From contig OZ007506.1 in the NCBI GenBank assembly GCA_963931865.1, positions 18,573,853 through 18,637,852 on the forward strand: a stretch of DNA of 64,000 nt, written 5' to 3'. A model generated the notes under the pieces. It was not told the origin of the DNA, searched no databases, and was given only the letters and a program-made list of their open reading frames with translations. Below, in pieces: positions 49,028 through 59,105 of this stretch (the stretch's first letter is position 1; each line of letters starts with the position of its first letter). A program made the position numbers and the translations under genes. This DNA comes from Axinella damicornis (lineage: Eukaryota; Porifera; Demospongiae; Axinellida; Axinellidae).

Positions 49028-49492
49028 CAGCGCCGGCGCGAGCTATTTGTGAGTGGTACGGCCACTGCCGAAGGTAGCGAATGGAGGCGCGAAGCGCCGA
49101 TCTGTCCGCGCGAAGCACGGAAAATTTATTTCACCTTCATTTTTCAGTTGTCTGAATGGGCTCTCGTGGCACCTTCGTGCTTTGCACTGCACTGTAACGG
49201 CTTTCTACTTTCCGTGACCGTCGACGTGGAATGTAGATGTCACGATAATGCGCGCTTTGCGCGCATAACTTCTAGGACGCGGAAGGTATACCGGTAGCCC
49301 ACGCCTACTAATTAGGACAAGCGTGATAAACAGTCTACTTCAACAAGGCCACAGCGACTTGGATCTGGAGACTGACTAAGACACGTACCGCAACAAGAGA
49401 CACGAGCTATGAACAGTCCACAGTACCTATAGAGGCGACTAAAAAGTGGTACGGCCAAAACCGTACCGGCCGTACTGGCCGCGCCGGCCCTG
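49028..49492. mobile_element. Candidate element with CAG(C/G)GCCGGCGCG ends
   Basis: The left end CAGCGCCGGCGCGAGC and right end CGCGCCGGCCCTG are inverse. They are flanked by GAGAT on both sides, a possible 5-bp target duplication. It abuts an older inverted repeat (48681-49027). Confidence 0.5.
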
Positions 49493-50277
49493 GAGATGAA
49501 ACTATGGTGACTAGAGTCTGGTTAACAACCCTTTTCTTTTTACAATGATATACAATGCACTTAGTAACCATTGTTTTCACAGTGTGGTTAAGGTTACGGG
49601 ATACTCGTATGCGCGCCGTGCGAAATGTATTGGGAAATGTATACTTAAACTCGCATCTCTGGTACAAACAGCGTGAGCAACTTGATTTTCTGGAGGTGGA
49701 GGTACGCTGTCACAAGGTGCAGGGCATTAGCATTAGCATGACAATTAAGGATAGCCATGCCCTTGAAAAGAATTCAGTGGGAGCTGATGCTTAAGTCATA
49801 GCTAGTTGAGTACCCGCTGCATTCTTTGAATTACTAGGAATACGTATCCGCATAATTGCCTCATGCGCACGCGGTACGCCACGGCCGCATGCGCAGCCTG
49901 GCCACGTGCTTACGAATATGATAGCTAGCTAAGTGTGAACTTGTGAGTGTGGAGCTGAGATAAACATGTCGATTACACTCACTGTTCGACTCCACATGTA
50001 GCTGCTCTAGCCCTGCAAGCCCTGAAGGCCCTGCTCGCTTATACCCTAGCCTCTGGCTACTCCAGATTATTGTGGAGTTACGGATGCATGTCGACTGTTT
50101 GACTCCATATGCAGCTGTTTGACTCCATATGTAGCTGCTCCAGCTCTGCAAGCCCTGGAGCACCGTGCGCTCGTCCACTGATCAGGTTGCACCAACGAGC
50201 CCTCGCAGCAAATAAAACTCAATTGGCCGGCAGGAAACCCGCAACATTCCTTTCAACATTCCTGAGCGTGACATACG

Positions 50278-50311
50278 CCAATCCACCACCATTGGGTGGT
50301 GGATTGGCGTA
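50278..50311. repeat. Perfect 15-bp stem hairpin at the head of a SINE
   Basis: CGCCAATCCACCACC and its exact complement flank ATTG. The right arm runs into the A-box region of the SINE. Confidence 0.9.
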
Positions 50312-50545
50312 GTGGGATAACATCTTGACTGGGAGCCCAGCTAGGCGGAGGTGCCGCAGGTTCGATCCCCAGAAGTGGCGTTTGTTTTTCTGGTGGGGTA
50401 AATGTCTGTGTGTACGGCCTGTGTATGGGCTTTGGTGTGCACACAGCATTGTTTGGCCTCATCCAGTCAGGCAGCGTTACGGAGGGGATCAAACCGTGTT
50501 GGAGGACTGCTCACCTTGAAACCATCCTTTTAGCAAACATTTCAC
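50300..50545 (+). mobile_element. tRNA-derived SINE, second family
   Basis: TGGCGTAGTGGG fits an A box and GGTTCGATCCCC is a canonical B box 51 bases later. A tRNA-unrelated body of about 180 bp follows. It does not resemble the SINE at 17578. Confidence 0.7.
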
Positions 50546-51138
50546 TGTGAACATTTTCTTTTTAACTGTTTTCTAACTCACTTGCAGCTATAATAGTATA
50601 ATTCATTTCCTGCTCTTCACATTATATTTTTTCGCCCTCAAAAAAAAAAGCGTGACATATTCTGGTACGTACGTACGTACATACGTATATAGTGAGAAAT
50701 AGCCTCGCGCTAATGCGCTCGGCAATTAGCAACGTTAGGATGGTCACGCAACTGTCCTATAATAGGCTAAAATAACATTATTTTGCTTTTGTAGTGTGTG
50801 CAGACAAGCTTAAGGGATGGTGGTTGTGAGAGGTTCACTTTGGTAAGCTTTACTTTGGTATCACCGTATTCAGTATAAGACAACCTGCCAAGCAGCAGGC
50901 CCAGACCAACAATCCACATGTCATCGGCACAAGTTCATCCTCATTGCACAAATAGCCTTGTTCACAGGCCAACACGGTAGCACGAAGAAGTGCTGCAAGC
51001 AATGAAAAGCTGCAGCAAATGAAGCTAGAATAATTATTGTACTGTTCCACCCGTAGTCTGCACAATTTCAACTTCCTCCGCACAAGTACCACCCCTTGAC
51101 ATGTTTGCACAAGCTTGACCACATCCGCACTACATGCA

Positions 51139-51663
51139 TCAATACATTAAGATTTTAACCGTGTGTTTGTGTGTGTGTGACGAGCGACCTTTGTACTTTA
51201 ATTTATTAACTGAACCTTGCGAACTCTCCGCGAAGAATGTTCGGACTGGAATCCAGCTGGGGGTGCAAGCAGATGCATGCAATCGGGGAGCAGCAGTCGA
51301 AGCGGGCGCAATCGGGCGAGCAGCATTTGAAGCGGACACAATCGGGGAGCAGCAGCCGAAGCGGACGCGATCGGGAGCAGCAGCTGAAGAGGACGCAAGC
51401 TGCGAGCATGCAGCAGCAGCTGAAGCGGGCGCAATCGGGGAGCAGTAGCTGGAAGCAGCAGTTGAAGCGTATGCAATCGGGCCCGGGAGCAGCAGCTGAT
51501 TCGAAAGCGGCGAGCAGCAGCTGAAGGGGACGCAATCGGGGGCAAGCGGACGCAATCGGGAGCAGCAGCTTTGCACAGAGAGCTGTCCGGCACCGGATTA
51601 CTCACGTAGGCGAACGAGGGGGAAGTAACTGCATGAGCGAGCGAAGCGAGCGAAGCTACTTGT
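51139..51663. mobile_element. Minisatellite-bearing Helitron-like element, copy 3
   Basis: It starts TCAATACATTAAGATTTTAA after an A, carries about nine 27-bp units with CAATCGGG and GAAGCGGACG, and ends GAAGCTACTTGT. Confidence 0.75.
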
Positions 51664-52009
51664 AACAAGTATAGTGCATGTGTTCCACACCAGATCATCT
51701 GCAATTGCCAGTTGCAATAATTAACATATCCGCTGCTTGAACCATGTGATAAATTTAGGCTTGGAGTTTTAATTGATAAGACAATATAGCTAGAAACCTG
51801 CAGAGGTTATTACAAACCTGCACTTTCTAATTGGACATCTCTGGTAGTATACAATTTTATTTGTGGTATAATCAGTGCACGGTTGCAACGATAAGTACAT
51901 AGACATTATTTCTGGCCAAATCTACAGTATAAGAGCTCAGCTGAGCTCCAACAACTTCTTTCACCAGCAGATCCCTCTAGCTATCATCAATTCATGGTGG
52001 CTACTGGGA

Positions 52010-52422
52010 AAGATTTTAACCGTGTGTTTGTCTGTGTGGACATGTGTAACGGAAGTGGAGTGTTCGTGGGGGGGGGGGGGGGGACTATAGACTATTGACG
52101 CACGTACGCGCGACCTTAAGCTTCGTACTTCAATTTACTGAACCTCTGGCGGATGCAATCCGGGCGAGCAACAGTCGAAGCGGACGTAACTGCACGTTGA
52201 AGCGGACGCAATCGGGGAGCAGCAGTTGAAGCGGACGCAATCGGGGAGCAGCATCCGAAGCAGACGCAATCTGGGAGCTGAAGCGGACCGCGGCAAGCGG
52301 CTATCCGCAGCTGAAGCGGACGCCATGGAACGGGAGCAGCAGTTGAAGCGGATCGATGCAGCTCTGCACAGAGAGCTGTCTCACGTAGGCGAACGAGGGG
52401 GAAGTAGCTGAGCGAAGCTACT
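52010..52422. mobile_element. Minisatellite-bearing Helitron-like element, copy 4 (5' truncated)
   Basis: It begins within AAGATTTTAACCGTGTG, has a (G)15 run and fewer units, and ends at the GAAGCTACT hairpin. Confidence 0.7.
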
Positions 52423-52440
52423 AATACTAATTTTATGTAT

Positions 52441-52575
52441 CGACGTGGATATTGGTCCGGCAGGAAGTACAATAGGTACCGGAAACGCGCGCGCATCTAG
52501 AACCTGCCCAGCATGGCCTTAATACATACACCCTAACCCATTGCCTTACTTCCTGCCGGACCAATATCCACTTCG
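52441..52575. mobile_element. Foldback element with CGACGTGGATATTGG arms
   Basis: The 30-bp arms containing TATTGGTCCGGCAGGAAGTA pair across a loop of about 70 bases. It sits directly after the previous element. Confidence 0.8.
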
Positions 52576-52883
52576 TTTACGTATACTGGTGCATGCATGT
52601 GGTGCGTTCAGTACATTAACGCATATAAGGCATATCGCATCAATTAACCAATTATTTGGAAGCGCGAGCGTGCATTCTGGCGGACGGTACACTTCCACCC
52701 CAGCATGCAAACTCCCAGCTTAAGCTCCGTTCAATCCCCTTGCATGCATGCATGCATGCACAGTGCATGTAGCTAAACACCCCATGCTTACACAACATAC
52801 ATACATACAATATATTACATATATACATACATACATACATACTCATACAGGAGCTCTTATAGACTAGCTAAAGGTATACCTAC

Positions 52884-53093
52884 CTAGCAGCAAATGCCCG
52901 GAGGCGGACAGTCGTCTTCGGCACACTCTGTAGCTGTACAGCAAGTCCGAATAACAAACTTTCCCTGTCCCGCTTCAGGTACCGGTGCGGCCTTTGGTCC
53001 AGGCATATTGCTCACAGGACCAGCTGGATTGGCATGGATAGTGAAAGTCAAGCTAGTCAGCAGGAAAAAGACAGCGAGAATCTTCAGCTCCAT
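52884..53093 (-). CDS. Small secreted cysteine-rich peptide precursor (69 residues)
   Basis: The frame starts with a strong signal peptide (Met, Lys-4, hydrophobic core about 5-19, likely cleavage after Ala-21). It is followed by a Pro/Gly/Ala-rich segment (22-45) and a short C-terminal region with all six cysteines: residues 51, 52, 57, 62, 68, 69. The spacing is CC-X4-C-X4-C-X5-CC and the chain ends on the last Cys. The arrangement resembles the CC-C-C-CC frameworks of short disulfide-rich venom or defence peptides, but homology is not shown. No dibasic cleavage site is present; the single Arg-49 precedes the Cys region. A TATAAAAA sequence lies upstream on the same strand at about 53237-53244. 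The call rests on signal peptide plus cysteine pattern; a single-exon gene is assumed. Confidence 0.62.
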   Translation of the reverse strand: MELKILAVFFLLTSLTFTIHANPAGPVSNMPGPKAAPVPEAGQGKFVIRTCCTATECAEDDCPPPGICC

Positions 53094-53235
53094 GGTGGAC
53101 TGAATCGGGCCAGCAAAAATCTTAGATTAAAAGTGTTCACTGACGACAAATAAAATCTGTTCGCTGACGACGGCCAGTTAGATTAAAATCTGTTGCAGTG
53201 ACGACCTGACTGTAGCTTCCGCGAGACGATTGGCT

Positions 53236-53252
53236 AATTTTTATAGCCTGCC
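53236..53252 (-). promoter_or_regulatory. Possible TATA box upstream of the cysteine-rich peptide gene
   Basis: Read on the minus strand, TATAAAAA is followed a few bases later by a CCAAT sequence, about 145 bases before the ATG at 53093. A TATA box at that distance would give a leader of about 110 bases. The leader contains three imperfect copies of a motif with GTGACGAC/GCTGACGAC (53135-53205). Position and motif only; no transcript evidence. Confidence 0.4.
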
Positions 53253-53331
53253 CGTCAAGCAATGTCGTCATGCACTCCTACATGTAAGTAGGACACACCC
53301 CCTAAGATGCACATAAGTAGCTACAACTGAT

Positions 53332-53748
53332 ACAAGTAGCTTCGCTCGCTTCGCTCGCTCAGCTACTTCCCCCTTGTTCGCCTACGTGACTATTCCTGCT
53401 GCTCCCCGATTGCATCGATCCGCTTCAAACTGCTGTTCCCCGTTTCCGTCCGCTTCAGCTGCTGCTCACCGCTTGCGTCCGCTTCAGCTGCTCTCAGTCC
53501 CTGATTTCAACAGCTCCCCGATTGCGTCCGCTTCAACTGCAGCTCCCCGATTGCGTCCGCTTCGACTGCTGCTCCCCGATTGCATCCGCTTGTAGCCTCA
53601 CCTGTTCTGGAAGATTCCAGCCCAGTTCTCGAACTTTCTTCGTAGAGTTAGAGGTTCATGAAGTACGAAGGTCCCGCGTCACCAGTCTAGTCCCGCCCCA
53701 CGAACGTCCCACTTCCGTCACTCACACACACACGTTAAAATCTTAATA
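53332..53748. mobile_element. Minisatellite-bearing Helitron-like element, copy 5
   Basis: It is read in the other orientation, opening with the AAGTAGCTTCGC hairpin and closing with GTTAAAATCTTAATA. The TATTGA end is missing where copy 6 begins four bases later. Confidence 0.7.
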
Positions 53749-53751
53749 AGA

Positions 53752-54333
53752 ACAAGTAGCTGAGCTCGCTTCGCTCGCTCAGCTACTTCCCCCTTGTTCG
53801 CCTACCGTGCGTAATCCGGCCCGGACAGCTCTCTGAAGAGCTGCTTCTCCCCGATTGCGTCCGCTTCAGCTGCTGCTCGCCGCTTGCGTCCGCTTCAGCT
53901 GCTGCTCCCGGGCCCGATTGCGGCATCCGCTTCCACTGCTGCTCCCCGTTTGCCTCCGCCTCCAGCTGCTGCTCCTCGATTGCGCCTGCTTCAGCTGCTG
54001 CTCGCCGCTTTAATGATCAGCTGCTGCTCCCGATCGCGTCCGCTTCGACTGCTACTCCCCGATTGTGTCCGCTTCAACTGCTGCTCCCCGATTGTGTCCG
54101 CTTCAACTGCTGCTCACCCGATTGCGTCCGCTTCGACTGCTGCTCCCCGATTGCTTACTGGATGCCAGCCCATGCGCCCGGGCCCGAACATTCTTCGCGG
54201 AGTTCGAGGTTCAGTAAATACATTAAAGTACGAAGGTCGCGCGTCACTATAGTCTAGTCCCGCCCCACGAACATCCCACTTCCGTCACTCACAGACACAC
54301 ACACAGACACACGTTAAAATCTTAATGTATTGA
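53752..54333. mobile_element. Minisatellite-bearing Helitron-like element, copy 6
   Basis: It lies directly behind copy 5 in the same orientation, with about eleven units and a complete TATTGA end. Confidence 0.75.
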
Positions 54334-54379
54334 TGTATAACATTGTGGGGCGAGCCTAAGCGAGTGCATGCATATGCAG

Positions 54380-54668
54380 CATTCATTTCACACACTGATT
54401 ATAGTGCAGTGTCAAACCATAGTGTAGCTGTAGTCACTGTCAAACCATAGTGCACATGTAGCTATAGTCACTGTCATACCATAGTGTAGCTAGCTATATA
54501 GTCAGTGTCAAATGGTTTCAAACCATAATATTATTATGGTTTGACACTGACTACAGCTACACTATGCCGGGCATAGTGTAGCTGTAGTCAGTGTCAAACC
54601 ATATATAGTGTAGCTATTATAGTCAGTGTCAAACCATATAGTGTATAGCTATAGTCACTCAAACCATA
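54380..54668. repeat. Direct and inverted copies of a roughly 30-bp unit
   Basis: TAGTCACTGTCAAACCATAG and GTGTAGCT variants occur about eight times, one inverted around 54540-54570. A single copy also lies at 43935-43975 after tomosyn B. Confidence 0.85.
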
Positions 54669-54888
54669 GTAACTTCACGGCCCTCGCATTTGCTCCTTTG
54701 TAGTGAATTATGACAGGTGCACATGTATACCCTACGATATCGTGACCTTCAAACTTCAGGCACTGTACAGTTGTTAGCAAAAACTGCTGCTTGAGAGCGA
54801 AAGCTGGGACTGTGTCCGGAATCCCCGGACGCCCTCCCTTCCACCTTATGAATTCACAATGCATGGATTTCTGCACTATCAATATATT

Positions 54889-54921
<33 letters not shown>

Positions 54922-55262
54922 GTGGGAAGTTCGTGGGGCGGGATTTTGACGCGCGACCTTCGTACTTTAATTGAACCTCGAACTCCGCGAAGAATGTTCG
55001 AGTGCATGGAATCCAGCTGGGCTGCAAGCGGGTGCATGCAATAGGGGAGCAGCAGTCGAAGCGGACGCAATCGGGCGAGCAGCAGTTGAAGCGGACGCAA
55101 TCGGGGAGCAGCAGCCGAAGCCGGCGGACGCAATCGGGAGCAGCAGCTGAGTGGACGCAATCGAGGAGCAGCAGCTGGAAGCGGACGTAAACGGGGAGCA
55201 GCAGCTGAAGCGGACGCAATCGGGGAGCAGTAGCTCTGCACAGAGAGCTGTCCGGCGCCGGT
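54889..55262. mobile_element. Minisatellite-bearing Helitron-like element, copy 7 (3' truncated)
   Basis: It starts TCAATATATTAAG(TG)n, contains about seven units, and breaks off after GAGAGCTGTCCGGCGCCGG without the terminal hairpin. Confidence 0.7.
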
Positions 55263-55770
55263 ACTAATTATAGTGAAGACATCAGGACCTGGGAATGATG
55301 GAATGGAGTCTGGGAACGAGGTTTACTCTGACTAGTCGACTACGCGCGCAACTCACAGCGTATATCACTATCACCCACCAGCCCAACAGAGATACAAGGT
55401 AAGGGAGTGGAGTGGTTAACAATTTAATACTGTTTGGTATGCGCTTTCATACTTACTGGCCAGTCTCACATAAAGCGGGAGAGTCTCGCAGAGTGCACAG
55501 TCAGCAAAATATGTGCCTGGAGCTCGAGCATATGATCGCTGTAAAATCTGGACTGTGGATTGGACTCAACATTGGTGTGTTTCCAGGAAGTGAAGTCTGG
55601 CTGTAAAGCTCTAGGGAGTGTATGCATGCCATCAGACATCCGAACAGGTGACGGTGGGCATAAGGTCAAACATGCTGATGCTGCTTGTGAGTATTGATAG
55701 TTGGTATCAGTATCGGTCCATCCCTACTCTGTGCTGGTTCCATGTCGAGTGTTACCGCCTCACCTGCCTC

Positions 55771-56121
55771 TCTCCTAGCCTCATTCCCAGGCCTCCGCCC
55801 TTCTCTCCTAGCCTCATTCCCAGGCCTCCGCCCTTCTCTCCTAGCCTCGTTCCCAGGCCTCCGCCCCTCTCTCCTAGCCTCGTTCCCAGGCCTCCACCCT
55901 TCTCTCCTAGCCTCATTCCCAGGCCTCCGCCCTTCTCTCCTAGCCTCGTTCCCAGGCCTCCACCCCTCTCTCCTAGCCTTGTTCCCAGGCCTCCGCCCTT
56001 CTCTCCTAGCCTTGTTCCCAGGCCTCCGTCCTTCTCTCCTAGCCTCATTCCCTGGCCTCTGCTTTTCATTGCTTGCAGCAAGCAGCAGCGAAAAGCTGGG
56101 CGGGGTTTGGGAACGAGGCTA
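55771..56121. repeat. Nine tandem copies of a 30-bp unit made from the TAGCCTCGTTCCCAGGC end
   Basis: The unit is TCTCCTAGCCTCATTCCCAG plus GCCTCCGCCC. A single inverse end (GGGAACGAGGCTA) closes the array, as in 31608-31925. It lies about 220 bp before the zinc-finger start codon. Confidence 0.9.
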
Positions 56122-56342
56122 TCTTTGGTATCTTGTCATTGTGTCGGATAGAAGTAGTACAGTAGCTGTATGCTGATAATGCTGACAATGAAGCTGTCAT
56201 TTCAACAGGCACACATTCAGTCAGAGAATTTCAACAGGCATGCAGGCACCGGCATACATATTCAGTGTATGCCGCAATAAAAATATTCTATAGTATGTGG
56301 TTGCTGTTACAACATTTTTGTTCCACAGTGTTCTGCATTGTC

Positions 56343-57602
56343 ATGTCTTCTGGATTGGCTCATTCTGCCATGGAAACGAACACAGCAAGTGTACAACAAG
56401 AAAGGGAAATCGTTTCTGGTGTTGTGAGTGATGTAGAGAGTGAGGTTAGTATGTATGCCTCCACGTGCCCAACCCAGGTGGAACCTCCACAGTTGCAAGC
56501 ACGTGCAGAAACTACTACAATGAGTTTAGATATGGCAGTCACTGTAGAGGCACTACTAGCAATGGAAACAGAAGTGATCACACACATGGCTCTTCCGCCA
56601 ACCACCGAAGAGCCGGAGACTGAGCGTCAGGCTGAAGATGGGATGGAAACGGATCCAATGGTATCTGAAACTGGAAATAAGATTGTCAACCAGCAACAGC
56701 CTGGAGCTAAACGAAATGCACCACAGGAAAACACAGAGGTTGCTGGAGAGGATGACACGCATCAGCCACAAGAGGTGGAGGTAGAGATCCTAGCAACGGG
56801 AGTACCGTGTTCGTCAGATCAGTCAGCAAAAGAGAAACGTCAGTATCCACGTGTTCATAAGTGTCCTGAATGCGGAAGGTTTTTTGGTCATACTGGTGTC
56901 CTCAAAAGGCACATTCGTACCCACACTGGTGAACGACCTTTTCAGTGTACATATTGTGATAAAAATTATGCTGATCGAACGAGCTACCTTAGACATGTTC
57001 GTGGGCACACTGGCGAAAAACCGTGCAAATGTAAGATGTGTGGGAAAGCCTTCAGGAGTCACAATGAGCTTACTCGACACAGACGAACCCACACAGGTGA
57101 GAAGCCTTTCAAATGTACTCATTGTGGGAAGGCCTTTGCTGGCCGATCCAGTCACAACCGACACCTGCGGACACATACAGGTGAGAAACCATACAAGTGT
57201 GAGTTTTGTGGAAAACTGTTCTCCGACAGTTCGGTACTGAGATCCCACCGAAACGTTCACACGGGAGAACATCCGTACAAATGTGAAGCGTGTGGAAAAA
57301 GCTTCACTCAAATTGGGAATCTTAGGCGGCACATTCTCGATGTGCATAAAGGTGAGAAGCTACAAAAATGTGGTTATTGTAATAAAGAGTTTGGCCGGGT
57401 GTACACCTTACAGCGACACATTCAGAATTGTCACAATCACCATTGTTTCCAGTGCCAGGAGAACTTCACAAGTATGGATGACTTCAGGGAGCATCTCACA
57501 GTTTGCAAAGGAGATGAATCTAGTCCTGAGAGGAGTGAATGCGTTGGTGTTACAAACTCAGAAGGTGATCAGGAACAGTGTCCTGCTAGGACCACTGTGT
57601 AA
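56343..57602 (+). CDS. C2H2 zinc-finger protein, eight fingers, 419 residues
   Basis: One open frame encodes a probable nuclear DNA-binding regulator. The ATG at 56343 lies just after a plausible 3' splice site (ttttgttccacag, ending 56328), so a 5' non-coding exon is likely; the frame stays open further upstream but begins inside that intron. Residues 1-170 are acidic, rich in Glu/Thr/Gln and without a recognised domain. Fingers: 174-194, 202-222, 230-250, 258-278, 286-306, 314-335, 343-364, 368-388. The linkers are TGE[KR]P between the first five, degrade after finger 6 (KGEKLQ), and are lost before finger 8, which is C2HC rather than C2H2. No KRAB, BTB, SCAN or ZAD domain is visible. The helices differ from finger to finger, so this is not a recent finger duplication. 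No orthologue could be assigned. Confidence 0.85.
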   Translation: MSSGLAHSAMETNTASVQQEREIVSGVVSDVESEVSMYASTCPTQVEPPQLQARAETTTMSLDMAVTVEALLAMETEVITHMALPPTTEEPETERQAEDGMETDPMVSETGNKIVNQQQPGAKRNAPQENTEVAGEDDTHQPQEVEVEILATGVPCSSDQSAKEKRQYPRVHKCPECGRFFGHTGVLKRHIRTHTGERPFQCTYCDKNYADRTSYLRHVRGHTGEKPCKCKMCGKAFRSHNELTRHRRTHTGEKPFKCTHCGKAFAGRSSHNRHLRTHTGEKPYKCEFCGKLFSDSSVLRSHRNVHTGEHPYKCEACGKSFTQIGNLRRHILDVHKGEKLQKCGYCNKEFGRVYTLQRHIQNCHNHHCFQCQENFTSMDDFREHLTVCKGDESSPERSECVGVTNSEGDQEQCPARTTV

Positions 57603-59105
57603 GAGATTTAAGCAATGAAAATATACGATGCAACAACAGCTAGTGAACTATATAGGCAGGCAGTATTAGGGCAGAGAATGGACTCCCAATGTATGCCCCT
57701 ACATGGTCTGTAGCTATATTATCTCATTTAATGTTCTGTTAGCCTGTATACTGTAGCCTTGATCCCAGCTTCCATTGCTTACAGTATGAATATCCATTTT
57801 GCAAGTGACTGAAGGGTGGGCTGGGGTCTGGGAACGAGGCTACTTGTACTGCAGTGTCCATCTTGAGTATTATAGCCAAAGGAAAAGTACGTCCCCTTAA
57901 ACCAGGTCGAGATATATCGCCCAATGTTTGGGCCAATACCAGGCCTTGATCATCAGCTACATACATTGTGATGACTGCATGCATGGGGACAGCTGCCTCA
58001 TCATGCAGCTACATGTACACTGGGATGACTAGCTTGGAGATGGGGACGCTGCCTCGATCATCAGCTTGACAGCATACGCTGCATGGGAGATAAAGATGAG
58101 GACAGCTGCCATCAGCTACATGTACACGTACTGGGATGACTGGGAGATGGGGACAGCTGCCTGACCAACTTGGTGATGGGGATGCTGCCTCATCAGCTAC
58201 ACTGGGAGATATAGACGGGGATAGCCGCCATCAGCTACATGTACATGTATACACTGGGATGACTGGGAGACAGGGACAGCTGCCTGATCGATCACGCGCA
58301 GCTACTCTGGGGTGACTGGATGCATCGTGGGATACATGGGGACAGCTGCCTCATCAGTTATTATAATATATATACAGCAATTAATAATTATTGCACAGTT
58401 GGCAGGCTCCAATGCAGTTCCAGTGCACCAGTGTTGGATGCATGGGCGTGACTTGGAATCACAGGGCTAACCCGGCCATTGCCCAGTGTACTTCCTTTAG
58501 TGTGGAAACCAGTGTATTGACTGCTTAACCTCGATCATTCCCAGCTAGGCCTAGCTACCCCATTTTTCCCTGTTCTTCAGTTTGCATTGACAGATGTGAA
58601 ATAAGCTCTAGAGCAGCGCAGCGCATCCATGTAGCTATATATGATTGTCAATGCCAACAGAAAGAACGGCCGGGTAGGCCTAGCTGGGAACGAGGCTATT
58701 GACTGCAGGGGAGGCACCCCAGAATGCTAATCAAATGCGCCACTTTGACTGCCTGCCATTTATCACTGTATGTATACAAAATTTAATGTATATATTTCTT
58801 TCGCCTTCCGTGGCGTTTATCTCTTCTTTTGAGGTCCATCATACTAGCAACCAGCTATGGGATTCAGACTGTACCCCTTTCCCTGAATGTGAATGGTGGT
58901 CAGTTACAGTGGGTTAGCTGACTATGGCTACAGTATGCTAACCCTTCAATTTATATACTTGAACATGAAATTGTCAAGACAACCAGTCATACATTGAATG
59001 TGCATGTAATGTACCTACAAAGTATACAAAATCATTGATCAACACACTTCCATATAAGGATATGCCACCCCAAAAACTTTGATTGCTGCATGAAGTATTG
59101 TGAAA
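57603..59105. other. Spacer between the zinc-finger gene and tomosyn C
   Basis: It holds two TAGCCT hairpins (57754-57842, 58526-58697), a roughly 50-bp tandem repeat at 57939-58362 with CAGCTACATGTACACTGGGA and GGGGACAGCTGCCT, and the presumed 3' UTRs of the convergent genes. No gene was recognised. Confidence 0.7.

Larger units (their letters stand above)
49835..50728. mobile_element. Second ACTAGGAATACG ... CGGCAATTA element
   Basis: It shares both ends with 39341-39916 but is longer and contains a tRNA-derived SINE (50300-50545) and a 15-bp stem hairpin. Confidence 0.45.

Noticed and set aside
51139..51704. Overlapping open frames of 95-168 residues full of RPLQLLLP or SGSSS
   Set aside because: They are the 27-bp units of the Helitron-like element read in different frames. 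The same happens at 11754-12118, 42683-43255, 53374-54257 and 54887-55241.
55618..56176. Open frames of 160-177 residues with LIPRPPPFSPS repeats
   Set aside because: They are read-through of the 30-bp transposon-end array, with no domain, signal peptide or splice support.
56823..57347. 174-residue antisense frame opposite the zinc fingers
   Set aside because: It is the mirror of a strongly coding region and shows no domain of its own.
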